From Terriglobia bacterium (lineage in GTDB: Bacteria; Acidobacteriota; Terriglobia; Bryobacterales; Bryobacteraceae), in contig JAIQFN010000001.1 in NCBI GenBank assembly GCA_020073265.1, positions 62,001 through 126,000 on the forward strand: a stretch of 64,000 bases of DNA, given 5' to 3'. The notes under the pieces were generated by a model that saw only the letters and a list, made by a program, of their open reading frames with translations, was not told the DNA's origin and did no database searches. The number at the start of each line of letters is the position of its first letter. The stretch's first letter is position 1. This document shows, one piece after another, positions 42,588-50,659 of this stretch. A program made the position numbers and the translations under genes.

Positions 42588-43385
42588 TTAGCGGCCCGCC
42601 CAGCTCTGTCGCCTTGCGTCGAAACCTTTCTGGAATGCCTTGATCTGCATATGAAATTGCAGCGCGCTTCGCTGGTGGAAATCGTCTCGATCCAACTCCG
42701 TTAGTTCCTCTGCGGACATCCCCTGGTTACTAAGAAAGCTGTGCACAATTTCGGCATCTTCGTCCGTTGCTATGGCTCCAACGTCTGTACCCAGCAGGAA
42801 CGCATTGGCGTGCTCGAGGTCTTCTAATTCGGCAGCAAATACCTCGTCGCTGAAGATGCGATCGCTTCCAGCTTCATAGTAGCTAAGCAGCACTTTCAGA
42901 TCATCGAGGTCCTTCCGTCGACGATAGGGATCTTCCATGTGCGCCACCATCTTCAGCAGCGCAACTACGGGTGGCGGGGCCACTTTGAACCGAACATCGG
43001 GAGCAAATGAGATCAACACTGATCGAGCAAAGACGTGCTCGAATCCGACTAGACTCATTGCAAACTGACTCTCGGGCCAAACGATTCGCTTGGCGGCCCG
43101 CAGATTCGGGCCAGCAGGCATTAGATCAATTAATGACCCGCTTGGTCCGCGCCAGCGATGTTCTCTGCCCGGCTCCTGAGTCCACCCACGCGTCTTGAGT
43201 TGGGTCGAAAAAACTGCGAAGTCTTCGAGGTCAAGAGCCACCACGAGATCGACGTCCCGTGTGAATCGTCCGAGGTCAATGAAGCAGAGGAGCGCAGCAG
43301 CCCCGATGATTGTGACGGCGGCCGCAAACGATTCGGCAACAACATGCAGTTGCGCGACATCTGTCATCTGCTCCTTGGTTAGCAT
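42588..43385 (-). CDS. AbiEii-type nucleotidyltransferase toxin
   Basis: 265-residue nucleotidyltransferase that would form the toxin of an AbiE abortive-infection/type IV toxin-antitoxin system. After V-T-I-I-G-A-A-A-L-L the motif D-L-G-R-F-T-R-D-V-D-L-V-V-A gives the G-x-x-x-x-R-D-x-D acid pair of the AbiEii family; K-M-V-A-H and R-R-K-D-L-D-D-L-K-V-L-L supply the later conserved Lys and Asp. The ATG at 43385 is four bases after the stop of the antitoxin gene, so the two form an operon. GC is lower than in flanking genes. All nucleotidyltransferase residues I can see are present. Confidence 0.8.
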   Translation of the reverse strand: MLTKEQMTDVAQLHVVAESFAAAVTIIGAAALLCFIDLGRFTRDVDLVVALDLEDFAVFSTQLKTRGWTQEPGREHRWRGPSGSLIDLMPAGPNLRAAKRIVWPESQFAMSLVGFEHVFARSVLISFAPDVRFKVAPPPVVALLKMVAHMEDPYRRRKDLDDLKVLLSYYEAGSDRIFSDEVFAAELEDLEHANAFLLGTDVGAIATDEDAEIVHSFLSNQGMSAEELTELDRDDFHQRSALQFHMQIKAFQKGFDARRQSWAGR

Positions 43386-43389
43386 GCGA

Positions 43390-44427
43390 CTAGGCCAAGA
43401 ACTTAGCCCGAAACTCGTCGGCCGCCTCGAGAGCACGGGGATCTTTGCTGTTCAAGAGCTCTGCATAGATGAGCCACGGCGGTGCGAGCATATGACCTTC
43501 TCGCTCCTCCCAGAAGACAAGATCTCCGAATGCGCTTAGAATCGTTATCGGACCTTCGCGATCAGGGAGCAACCGGAGTTGGTGTGCGATTGCTCGGGTC
43601 GACGGTTTGAGAAACAATGTTACTTCAGTTCCTCGATAGAAGTGCTGGAGGAGATCAGCCGCTGGGCCACCAGTAAGTGAATATCGGACGCCCGGTGGAA
43701 CCTCCTCGCGAAGACGAGATAGAAAGGATTCTGCCGTCTTTTCTGCCGCGCGAAACGTGCCCAGCGTGAGTTTCGGGCGGAGCACTTGTGCGTAGCCCAA
43801 TATTAGGCGGTCGGCCAGCAAGCTTGTTGGCCCGAGCTGGTACCGTCTGCCCGCACGCGCGAGCAAGCCTTCTGTGATCATTTGACGTCGGGCTTGCGCA
43901 GCCTTGCTCTTACTAATTCCGGCTGCTGGTTCTAGTCGGCGTACTGACCAGTTGACAGACTCCGTATGGGTGACGAATTGAAAGAGTAACTGGAGTTGTG
44001 CGGGGCTAGCTGAGCGTCGTTGGGATACTGGCTCTTGCGATGGAATGCCGATGGCCGTCCAGTTATAAGCATCCCCGAGCTCCAGGTGAACGTTGCCAGC
44101 ATCGTCCACGAAATTCACTCTAGCGTTGATGAGGGCTTCTGCGGCCTGGCGAGGGATGTGACGGGCCAGAAGGATGATACCTTGCTTCTGATTCGTTCGA
44201 AGGTGGCTCAGCCACGCGAGCATGTGGCTAACGGTGGAACGAGACAGATAGGATCGCTTCTCTTCAACCAAGAGCTGAAATCGACCATGCGGAGTCGTGA
44301 TCACAAGTTTCCCGTCGTATCCCGATTCACGGCCCTCTTGGATGCGCGTATACTTAAGGTGCTTGACGAACGGCAGATGCCGAAGACGGTCGAAGATCTC
44401 AAGCTCTTGATAAGATTGTCGCACCAT
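43390..44427 (-). CDS. AbiEi-type antitoxin and transcriptional regulator
   Basis: 345-residue partner of the nucleotidyltransferase. The central part reads L-Q-L-L-F-Q-F-V-T-H, A-A-G-I-S-K-S-K-A-A-Q-A-R-R-Q-M, E-G-L-L-A-R-A-G-R-R-Y-Q-L, a winged helix-turn-helix. The C-terminal half has V-R-Y-S-L-T-G-G-P-A-A-D-L-L and the strand-helix pattern of the AbiEi C-terminal domain that binds the toxin. The N-terminal 110 residues have a K-L-V-I-T-T-P-x-G-x-F-x-L-L-V-E-E-K restriction-like E-x-K, which is unusual. The ATG at 44427 sits just after a nested dyad operator, so it probably represses its own operon. Confidence 0.75.
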   Translation of the reverse strand: MVRQSYQELEIFDRLRHLPFVKHLKYTRIQEGRESGYDGKLVITTPHGRFQLLVEEKRSYLSRSTVSHMLAWLSHLRTNQKQGIILLARHIPRQAAEALINARVNFVDDAGNVHLELGDAYNWTAIGIPSQEPVSQRRSASPAQLQLLFQFVTHTESVNWSVRRLEPAAGISKSKAAQARRQMITEGLLARAGRRYQLGPTSLLADRLILGYAQVLRPKLTLGTFRAAEKTAESFLSRLREEVPPGVRYSLTGGPAADLLQHFYRGTEVTLFLKPSTRAIAHQLRLLPDREGPITILSAFGDLVFWEEREGHMLAPPWLIYAELLNSKDPRALEAADEFRAKFLA

Positions 44428-44429
44428 TC

Positions 44430-44480
44430 GTCCACGATATTAACATGTCCACAAATAGTGGACAAGAGGAATATGTGGAC
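44430..44480. promoter_or_regulatory. Nested dyad operator for the AbiE operon
   Basis: Four 6-bp boxes are arranged with exact symmetry about 44455: GTCCAC at 44430 and 44447, GTGGAC at 44458 and 44475. The inner pair makes the 19-bp palindrome TGTCCACAAATAGTGGACA (44446-44464). Spacing between outer and inner box is 11 bases on both sides. It covers the promoter and touches the antitoxin start. Confidence 0.8.
44437..44465 (-). promoter_or_regulatory. Promoter of the AbiE operon
   Basis: On the minus strand TTGTCC (44465-44460), a 17-bp spacer and TAATAT (44442-44437). The -10 lies nine bases from the ATG at 44427 and no Shine-Dalgarno is present, so the mRNA is probably leaderless or nearly so. 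The operator boxes overlap both hexamers. Confidence 0.65.
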
Positions 44481-44603
44481 AGCTAGACATCGGGCGTCTT
44501 GGGGGATGGACGCCGAAGTTGGGCCCCCTCGACAATTAGTGATTGGAAGCCATCTCACCCCATTTGAATTGACTTTCGCGATGGCGTTGCCGACAATTGT
44601 GCC

Positions 44604-45155
44604 GTGCGATGCCTTCTGGCCCTCGTATTCGCTCTGGCGCTAGTCGGCCAGGCTCCTTCCGCGAGCCACGCGCAGTGGGTGTCCGGAGAGATCGCGTATC
44701 GGGTGACGGTGGTTCCGGATGGGTCCCCCGGTGCGCGAATCGGATTGCGGATTGGGGATGTTCTGGCCGAGCCGGGTCCGCTGCCGGCGCGCTTGCGGGA
44801 GGCTCCCACGGAGGGCGTGGAAATTCCCCTTTTTCGCCTGGAAGAGGGCCAGTACCGGCGAACGAAGATCCGGGTGACCTTCAGGGCCGTCGAGGAGAAG
44901 CGGCTGGGCCTTACTGGAGACCTCGGTTTTCTGGTGACGGCTGTCGAACCGGGGTCGCTGGGAGCGCGCGCGGAGCTCCGGCCGGGCGATTTCATTCCCA
45001 AGATCAACGACACCTTCGTGCACAGCGTCGAAGACCTGAAGCTGGTGGATCAGGCTTACGACCAGGGGACAGAAGTGCTCATCCACTTTACGCGTTGGTT
45101 GCCGGAGACCAACTCGTTCCAGAACGCGGTGTCGCGGCGCAAGTTCCAAAAGTAG
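44604..45155 (+). CDS. Secreted PDZ-domain protein
   Basis: 183-residue exported protein with signal peptide (L-L-A-L-V-F-A-L-A-L-V-G-Q-A-P-S-A-S-H-A). Two PDZ-like units: G-A-R-I-G-L-R-I-G-D-V-L near 44-55, and L-G-F-L-V-T-A-V-E-P-G-S-L-G-A-R-A-E-L-R-P-G-D-F-I near 105-130. No protease domain is attached. It may be a regulator or scaffold in the periplasm. Another PDZ protein, the HtrA-like protease, is encoded 2.4 kb downstream. Confidence 0.75.
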   Translation: MRCLLALVFALALVGQAPSASHAQWVSGEIAYRVTVVPDGSPGARIGLRIGDVLAEPGPLPARLREAPTEGVEIPLFRLEEGQYRRTKIRVTFRAVEEKRLGLTGDLGFLVTAVEPGSLGARAELRPGDFIPKINDTFVHSVEDLKLVDQAYDQGTEVLIHFTRWLPETNSFQNAVSRRKFQK

Positions 45156-45207
45156 GCGCCGAGCCGGCGCTTGCTAATCGCTGCAAAGGCAATCGCCACC
45201 GCGCGAC

Positions 45208-46527
45208 TTGGTAAACTGGCATTTGGCAGCGTCCACCAAGTCGGCGGCTGTGTCCGGCGAGTCTCCCCCGCTCGCTAAGCTGCTGGCCGAGGCCGCGGAC
45301 TCGCCTGCCCTGCGCGACGCGCTGCAGTGGTTCGTGCGCGAAAAGCAGTGGATCAACGAACAGCACCTGCAGCTTTGCCGCGTGCCGGCGCCCACCTTCT
45401 TCGAGCAGCGGCGGGCGGAGTGGATGCTGGCGCAGTTCCGCTCGATCGGCTGCGTGGCACGCATCGACCGGGCCGGCAACGTGATCGCGCATCCGGTGGA
45501 AAACCGCGAGGGTCCCTACATCGCGCTGACCGCGCACCTGGACACGGTGCTGTCGCCTCGCAACAACGAAGACGTGTTCGTGGCGCCGGACGGGCGGCTG
45601 AACGGCCCGGGCGTTTCCGACAACGGCGCGGGGCTGGCGGCGCTGCTGGCGATCGCGCGCCTCCTGGCCGCTTCGCCGGATCTCGAAGATATTTTCCACC
45701 GCCTGGTTCTGATCGCCAACGTGGGCGAAGAAGGCGAGGGCAACCTGAGCGGGATGCGCTACCTGTGCCGCCAGTCCTCCACCGGGAGCCGCATCCAGGC
45801 CTTCGTGATTCTGGACGGCCCCAACAACGACCACATCACCTCGCAGGCCCTGGCCAGCCGCCGCTTCGACATCAGCGTCACCGGACCGGGCGGGCATAGC
45901 TGGAGCGACTACGGCATCGCGAATCCGGTGCACGCGCTTTCACGGGCCATCGCTTATTTCACCGAGCATCGACTGCCGGGTAACGGCAGCCCGCGCTCGT
46001 CCTACAATTTCGGGATCATCGAGGGCGGCTCCAGCATCAACTCCATCCCGACGCAGGCGCGCACCAAGGTGGACGTCCGGTCGGAGAGCTCGGCCAAGCT
46101 GGAAGAGATCGCGAACCTGTTGACCAGCTCGGTGGAGCGGGCGCTGGAATCGGAAAACGATCGCGCCAGCGGCGGCAAGGTGGTAGGCAAGATCAAAGAG
46201 ATCGGGTCGCGGCCGGCCGGCGGTCTCGCCGACGACGCTTATATTCTGAGATGCGTGCGGGCGGTGGACGCGCACCTGGGCATCCGGTCGCATCTGGACT
46301 GCGCCTCGACCGACGCCAACATCCCGCTCTCCATGGGGCTGGCGGCCATATCCATCGGCGCCGGCGGACAGGGCGGCGGGGCGCACACGCCGCGCGAATG
46401 GTTCCATCCCGAGGGCCGTGAATTGGGCCTGAAGCGAATCCTGCTGACGCTCGCGCTGTTGCTCGGCGACTCCCCGGCCGCCGCCGCGGACTTCGCGCGG
46501 TCATCCGGCTCCCGGAACGGAGGATGA
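45208..46527 (+). CDS. M20-family metallopeptidase
   Basis: Zinc exopeptidase of the M20 family (PepT/DapE/ArgE group), about 430 residues. Metal and catalytic signatures: A-L-T-A-H-L-D-T-V-L near 110-119 (His, Asp), G-V-S-D-N-G-A-G near 135-142, V-G-E-E-G-E-G-N near 172-179 (the general base Glu), and the C-terminal H near T-P-R-E-W-F-H-P-E-G. A dimerisation-domain insertion lies between. The longest frame begins at TTG 45208; later TTG or GTG codons are possible. Its stop overlaps the EamA start (ATGA). Confidence 0.85.
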   Translation: MVNWHLAASTKSAAVSGESPPLAKLLAEAADSPALRDALQWFVREKQWINEQHLQLCRVPAPTFFEQRRAEWMLAQFRSIGCVARIDRAGNVIAHPVENREGPYIALTAHLDTVLSPRNNEDVFVAPDGRLNGPGVSDNGAGLAALLAIARLLAASPDLEDIFHRLVLIANVGEEGEGNLSGMRYLCRQSSTGSRIQAFVILDGPNNDHITSQALASRRFDISVTGPGGHSWSDYGIANPVHALSRAIAYFTEHRLPGNGSPRSSYNFGIIEGGSSINSIPTQARTKVDVRSESSAKLEEIANLLTSSVERALESENDRASGGKVVGKIKEIGSRPAGGLADDAYILRCVRAVDAHLGIRSHLDCASTDANIPLSMGLAAISIGAGGQGGGAHTPREWFHPEGRELGLKRILLTLALLLGDSPAAAADFARSSGSRNGG

Positions 46528-47420
46528 AGGGCGGCAAACCGCCCGGCTGGTTCGTCGACCTCAGCTTAGTCGGCATCGCGCTCATCTGGGGCGCCACTTT
46601 CGTGCTGGTGAAGCGCGCTCTCGCCGACGTTTCCACGCTGCTGTTCCTGACGCTGCGGTTCCTGGCGGCCACCGCCGCGCTGGTGTTCGTGTTTCGCAAG
46701 CAGTTCGCGAGCGCCGACCTGGCGAGAAGCCTGCGCGGAGGAGCGCTGGCCGGCGTGTTCCTGTTCAGCGGCTACGTGCTGCAGACTTTCGGCCTCAAGT
46801 ACACCTCGGCGTCGAAGACCGGCTTCATCACCGGCCTTTATATTCCGCTGGTCCCGCTGGTCGGCGGTCTGGTTTATAAGAAGATGCCGCAGTGGGCCGA
46901 GCTGGCCGGCGTCGCGACCGCGTTTACCGGCCTGGCGCTGATGACCATCGAGCGCGACATCCTGGACATCGGCTTCGGCGACTTGCTGGTGGCCGGATGC
47001 GCGGTGGCGTACGCGTTCCACATCGTGATCCTGGGCCGCTTCGCCGGAACCGCCAACGCCGGGCTGCTGGTGGTGGCGCAGATCGCGACCGCGGCGGTGT
47101 TGAGCTCGGCGACATTCTGGTGGGCCGAGCCGGTGCAAGTGAAGTGGTCGGCCAGCGTGTGGATCGCGCTGGCGGTCACCAGCCTGCTGGCCACGGCGCT
47201 GGCGTTCTCGGTGCAGACCTGGGCGCAGCGCTGGTCGAGTCCCACGCGGACCGCGCTGATCTTCTCGATGGAACCGGTTTTCGCCTGGGCCACGTCGTAC
47301 TTAGTTGCAGGCGAAGTGCTTTCTCGCCGCGGCGTGGGAGGCGCGGTTTTGATCCTGGCGGGCATTCTGCTGGTGGAGTTAAAACCGCGGCGCATTTCGG
47401 GCCAACAGCTGGAAACGTGA
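46524..47420 (+). CDS. EamA/DMT-family transporter
   Basis: 298-residue membrane protein with about ten hydrophobic helices in two EamA repeats. The first repeat starts V-G-I-A-L-I-W-G-A-T-F-V-L-V-K and R-F-L-A-A-T-A-A-L, the usual drug/metabolite exporter start; the second begins around L-V-A-G-C-A-V-A-Y-A-F-H. P-x-E-P-V-F near the end (S-M-E-P-V-F-A-W) is diagnostic. The substrate is unknown, perhaps amino acids given the upstream peptidase. It overlaps that gene by four bases. Confidence 0.88.
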   Translation: MKGGKPPGWFVDLSLVGIALIWGATFVLVKRALADVSTLLFLTLRFLAATAALVFVFRKQFASADLARSLRGGALAGVFLFSGYVLQTFGLKYTSASKTGFITGLYIPLVPLVGGLVYKKMPQWAELAGVATAFTGLALMTIERDILDIGFGDLLVAGCAVAYAFHIVILGRFAGTANAGLLVVAQIATAAVLSSATFWWAEPVQVKWSASVWIALAVTSLLATALAFSVQTWAQRWSSPTRTALIFSMEPVFAWATSYLVAGEVLSRRGVGGAVLILAGILLVELKPRRISGQQLET

Positions 47421-47485
47421 AACAGGAAGCGAGTATAGTGGTTATAGGAAGTTTCGCGTCGGTTAAGAAAGGCGAAGACAAGACC

Positions 47486-49093
47486 ATGCGGTGGTACAAG
47501 GCAATGCGGCAGCAGAAATTGCTGTCAGTCAGTCTCCTGCTCATCACACTTTCCATCGGAATTGTGATTGGAACGCTGCTGAACACGGGCGTGCACGCAG
47601 CTCGAGGCCAGGTGGCCGCACCCGACGCCACTCCGCTGGTGGTGCCCAATCCGGTCCAGCTTGGCAACGAGTTCAGCAAGCTTGCCAAGAAGCTGGAGCC
47701 GTCGGTGGTTTACATCACCGCGGACTACACGCCCAAGGTGGCCACCGAGAATCCGCACAAGCGCGGCGAGCAGAAGGAGCCTGGAGACGGCAATGACGAC
47801 GGCCTGGATCTGTTCCGCCGCTTCTTCCGCAACGGCCCGTCGGACAGCGACGTTCCTCCGCGCGCCTTCCGCCAGGAGCAATCCGGCACCGGCTTCATCG
47901 TCGACAAGAACGGATACATCATCACCAATCACCATGTGATCGCGAAAGTGGACCACATCAAGGTGAAGCTGCACACCGACGACACCGAATACCGCGCCCG
48001 GGTTGTGGGCATCGATCCGGAGACGGATCTGGCGGTCATCAAGATCGATCCGAAGCAGCAGCTTACGCCGGTGAGCATCGGCAATTCCGACTCGGTGCAG
48101 GTGGGCGATTGGGCGGTGGCCATCGGCTCGCCGTTTGGGCTGGAAGCTTCCGTGACGGCCGGGATTGTGAGCGCGCTGGGGCGCGACATCGGCGGCCAGT
48201 TACAGTTGCAGCGCTTCATTCAAACCGACGCGGCCATCAATCCGGGCAACAGCGGCGGCCCGCTGCTCAACATTCAAGGACAAGTGATCGGCGTCAACAC
48301 CATGATCGCGACCCAGAGCGGCGGCTACCAGGGAATCGGTTTCGCGCTGCCCATTAACATGGTGGCGCGGGTTTACAACGACATTATCCGCACCGGGCGG
48401 GTGACGCGCGGCTCCATCGGCGTGAGCTGGTCGAAAACCGACAAGCCGGAGCTGTTCAAGGCGCTGGGCACCAACCAAGGCGTCCTGGTGGGTTCGGTGC
48501 AAAAGGGCGGACCATCGGAAAAGGCCGGCATCAAGGCCGAAGACATCATCATTGCGATGAACGGCAAGCCGGTGAAAGACGGCGACGACCTGGTGTCTCG
48601 CGTGGCCGATACTCCGGTGGGTACTCAGGTCACTTTGACGGTGGACCGCAACGGCAAGCACGACGACTTCAAGGTCACCATCCTGGATCGCGCCGAGGTA
48701 TTCAAGGACAATCCCCAATTCGCCGAACTGCGAAACAACAGCGAGGAGCCTGCTCCCAAGGCCGAGGACTCGCAGTATAAGTTCGGCATCAAGCTGCATT
48801 CGCTCACCGACGCCGAGCGGACCAGCATCGGGATCGAAGGCAAGAACGGCCTGTTGATCCGCGGCGTGGATGAGGGATCGTTCGCCGAGGACATCGGCCT
48901 GTTCGAGAACGACGTGATTCTAGCCATCAACCGGCAGCCGGTGTCGACGGTGGAGGATGTGCAGCGGGTGCAAGGCACGCTGAAACCCGGAGACGCCGTC
49001 GCGTTCCGGATCATGCGACAGAACCCGGCTGGCCGGGGCGGCGCACAGAAGTACACGACCTTCTTCGTGTCCGGCACGCTGCCGCAGCGCTAG
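47486..49093 (+). CDS. HtrA/DegP-type periplasmic serine protease
   Basis: Envelope quality-control protease of 535 residues. An N-terminal membrane or signal helix (L-L-S-V-S-L-L-L-I-T-L-S-I-G-I-V-I-G) is followed by a trypsin-like domain with catalytic His150 (T-N-H-H-V-I), Asp181 (E-T-D-L-A-V) and Ser256 (P-G-N-S-G-G-P-L), and two PDZ domains at about 330-420 and 435-535. A disordered acidic R-G-E-Q-K-E-P-G stretch sits before the protease domain. The ATG at 47486 is preferred from the signal sequence; the frame runs far upstream but only as an overlap of the EamA gene. Confidence 0.92.
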   Translation: MRWYKAMRQQKLLSVSLLLITLSIGIVIGTLLNTGVHAARGQVAAPDATPLVVPNPVQLGNEFSKLAKKLEPSVVYITADYTPKVATENPHKRGEQKEPGDGNDDGLDLFRRFFRNGPSDSDVPPRAFRQEQSGTGFIVDKNGYIITNHHVIAKVDHIKVKLHTDDTEYRARVVGIDPETDLAVIKIDPKQQLTPVSIGNSDSVQVGDWAVAIGSPFGLEASVTAGIVSALGRDIGGQLQLQRFIQTDAAINPGNSGGPLLNIQGQVIGVNTMIATQSGGYQGIGFALPINMVARVYNDIIRTGRVTRGSIGVSWSKTDKPELFKALGTNQGVLVGSVQKGGPSEKAGIKAEDIIIAMNGKPVKDGDDLVSRVADTPVGTQVTLTVDRNGKHDDFKVTILDRAEVFKDNPQFAELRNNSEEPAPKAEDSQYKFGIKLHSLTDAERTSIGIEGKNGLLIRGVDEGSFAEDIGLFENDVILAINRQPVSTVEDVQRVQGTLKPGDAVAFRIMRQNPAGRGGAQKYTTFFVSGTLPQR

Positions 49094-49103
49094 GTGAGGC
49101 AGC

Positions 49104-49146
49104 GCCGCCGGCTAAAGCCGGCTGCGGGCAGGAATGCCCGCCCCAC
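49104..49146 (+). repeat. Paired-hairpin intergenic repeat, type A (copy 2)
   Basis: GCCGGC-TAAA-GCCGGC stem-loop, TGC, then GGGCA-GGAA-TGCCC stem-loop and GCCCCAC. Same plan as 58975-59016 with the stems changed in a paired way. It lies between the HtrA stop and the end of a small membrane-protein gene. Confidence 0.85.
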
Positions 49147-49147
49147 A

Positions 49148-49297
49148 TTACTTCCAGTTCAGCAGGCGTTCGGTCAGCTTCCGCATGCGTGTGCGCGCCT
49201 TGCGGTTGTGGTTGATCCAGAGCGTGCTGAGAAGTAGAAACACCAGCAACGCCAGCATGCCGGCCACCGCGCCCAGGTCTCCATTTAGAGAACTCAT
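49148..49297 (-). CDS. 49-residue single-span membrane protein
   Basis: Short protein M-S-S-L-N-G-D-L-G-A-V-A-G-M-L-A-L-L-V followed by F-L-L-L-S-T-L-W-I-N-H-N-R-K-A-R-T-R-M-R-K: one hydrophobic helix then a basic cytoplasmic tail. Such small proteins with a positive tail are often misses in annotation. The ATG at 49297 is favoured over longer frames that begin in non-coding-like sequence. Function unknown. Confidence 0.5.
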   Translation of the reverse strand: MSSLNGDLGAVAGMLALLVFLLLSTLWINHNRKARTRMRKLTERLLNWK

Positions 49298-49476
49298 GGG
49301 CCAACATTCGGCCGGGGCGCGGCCGGTCTTGAGGGGCATTGCGCGTAAGAGGGCCGGCAATGTTGCCTTAGGGCTTCTCAAATAGACCCTTGTCAAACAG
49401 CCGGAGCTGCGGGAAGACGCTCGGGGGAGAGGCGGAACCTGGCTAGGGGATTTGACGTATGATCTGCGGAGGTCCT

Positions 49477-50610
49477 ATGCGAGCCGTCTTTGTATTCATA
49501 GCGGCATCGATCGCCGCGACCGGGCCGGCCTGGGCGCAGCCGGGCGTCATCCTGAGCCACAACTTCGAAAACGATACCGCGGCCTGGTCGGCCATGGGAC
49601 CCGGCGCGGCTGTGCGAGTGGTGCGAGAGGCCGGTCTCAACGGCAGCACTGGGGCTTTGTCGCTGACCTACCAGCCCGGCGCGGGGAAGATCGCGGGCGC
49701 GGTGCTGCCGGTGTCCGGCCAGCTTGCGCGCATGCAGCGGATCCGGTTTTCGGTGCGCAGCGATCACGACACTGCGGTGGCGCTGCTGCTTAGCGAAAAG
49801 AAGCCCGGCGGCGGAGACTACACGGCCTGGTTTTGGGCCCCGGCCGGCGTCTGGCAACCGGTGGAATTGACTCCGTCGGATTTCACCTCGAACTCCGGAC
49901 CCAACGACGCGGTGGACCCGGACGGCAAGCTGGATGTTGACCAGGTACAGGGCATCGCGCTGTTCGACCTGGCCAGCGTTTTTTCGTCGATGCCGGCGCG
50001 TCCGGACTTCCCCGTGGCGGTGTCGCGTCCGGCCGGGTCCCACACCCTGCTCTTGTCTGGTTTCCAGGTGCTGGCCAGCGGCGCAGGCGAGCGAGGGGCG
50101 GCGACGCGGGCGCTGGCGATCGACACTTTCGATCGGGGATTTCTGGAATGGATCACGCTGGGCGGCATGACGCTGCAGTTGAGCGCCAAGGCGAATCCGT
50201 TGGGGATGCCGGCGCTGGAGGCAGCTTACGAGCAGACCGAGGGCCGCTTCGCCCTGCTGGTGCGGCGGCTGTCGAATCTGGATCTCTCCAAGGCCGGACG
50301 CCTGGCGTTTGACATCGCTTCGGAACGCGACGCGGTCCTGGTGGTGTCGCTCGAACTCAGCGAGGCGCGCAAGAGCGACGGGCCGCGCTATAACCTGACC
50401 ATCTTTCCGCCGGCGGATCGCAAGCCGTTTCACGTCAACCTGCGGCTGGCCGACTTCGAGCACGACCCCAATTCGCCGGTGGCGGGACCGGCCCACGTGG
50501 ACGCGTCGCGCTTGAAATCGCTCACCATCACCGACGTCACGGCGGCGAGCGGCGGTGACACAGGTTCGAACCGGATCTGGATCGGGAACGTGCAGGCGCT
50601 GCCCGAGTGA
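49477..50610 (+). CDS. Secreted protein with two carbohydrate-binding-like beta domains
   Basis: About 377 residues with signal peptide (A-V-F-V-F-I-A-A-S-I-A-A-T-G-P-A-W-A-Q). The mature protein has two parallel beta-sandwich units, each opening with a phrase such as L-S-H-N-F-E-N-D-T-A-A-W and I-D-T-F-D-R-G-F-L-E-W, the 'F-E-x-G-x-x-x-W' motif of CBM11/CIA30-like galactose-binding folds, and containing D-V-D-Q-V-Q-G-I-A-L-F-D and S-L-T-I-T-D-V. No catalytic residues are seen. An ATG 18 bases upstream (49459) has an AGGGGA at better spacing, so the start may be there. Function unknown. Confidence 0.65.
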   Translation: MRAVFVFIAASIAATGPAWAQPGVILSHNFENDTAAWSAMGPGAAVRVVREAGLNGSTGALSLTYQPGAGKIAGAVLPVSGQLARMQRIRFSVRSDHDTAVALLLSEKKPGGGDYTAWFWAPAGVWQPVELTPSDFTSNSGPNDAVDPDGKLDVDQVQGIALFDLASVFSSMPARPDFPVAVSRPAGSHTLLLSGFQVLASGAGERGAATRALAIDTFDRGFLEWITLGGMTLQLSAKANPLGMPALEAAYEQTEGRFALLVRRLSNLDLSKAGRLAFDIASERDAVLVVSLELSEARKSDGPRYNLTIFPPADRKPFHVNLRLADFEHDPNSPVAGPAHVDASRLKSLTITDVTAASGGDTGSNRIWIGNVQALPE

Positions 50611-50659
50611 CCGCGCATTTGGATTGCTTGCCAACGCATCTCGCTATACAATGCGTAGA

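Noticed and set aside
46892-47485. Long N-terminal extension of the HtrA frame
   Set aside because: It lies within the EamA gene in another frame; the signal sequence begins at the ATG at 47486.
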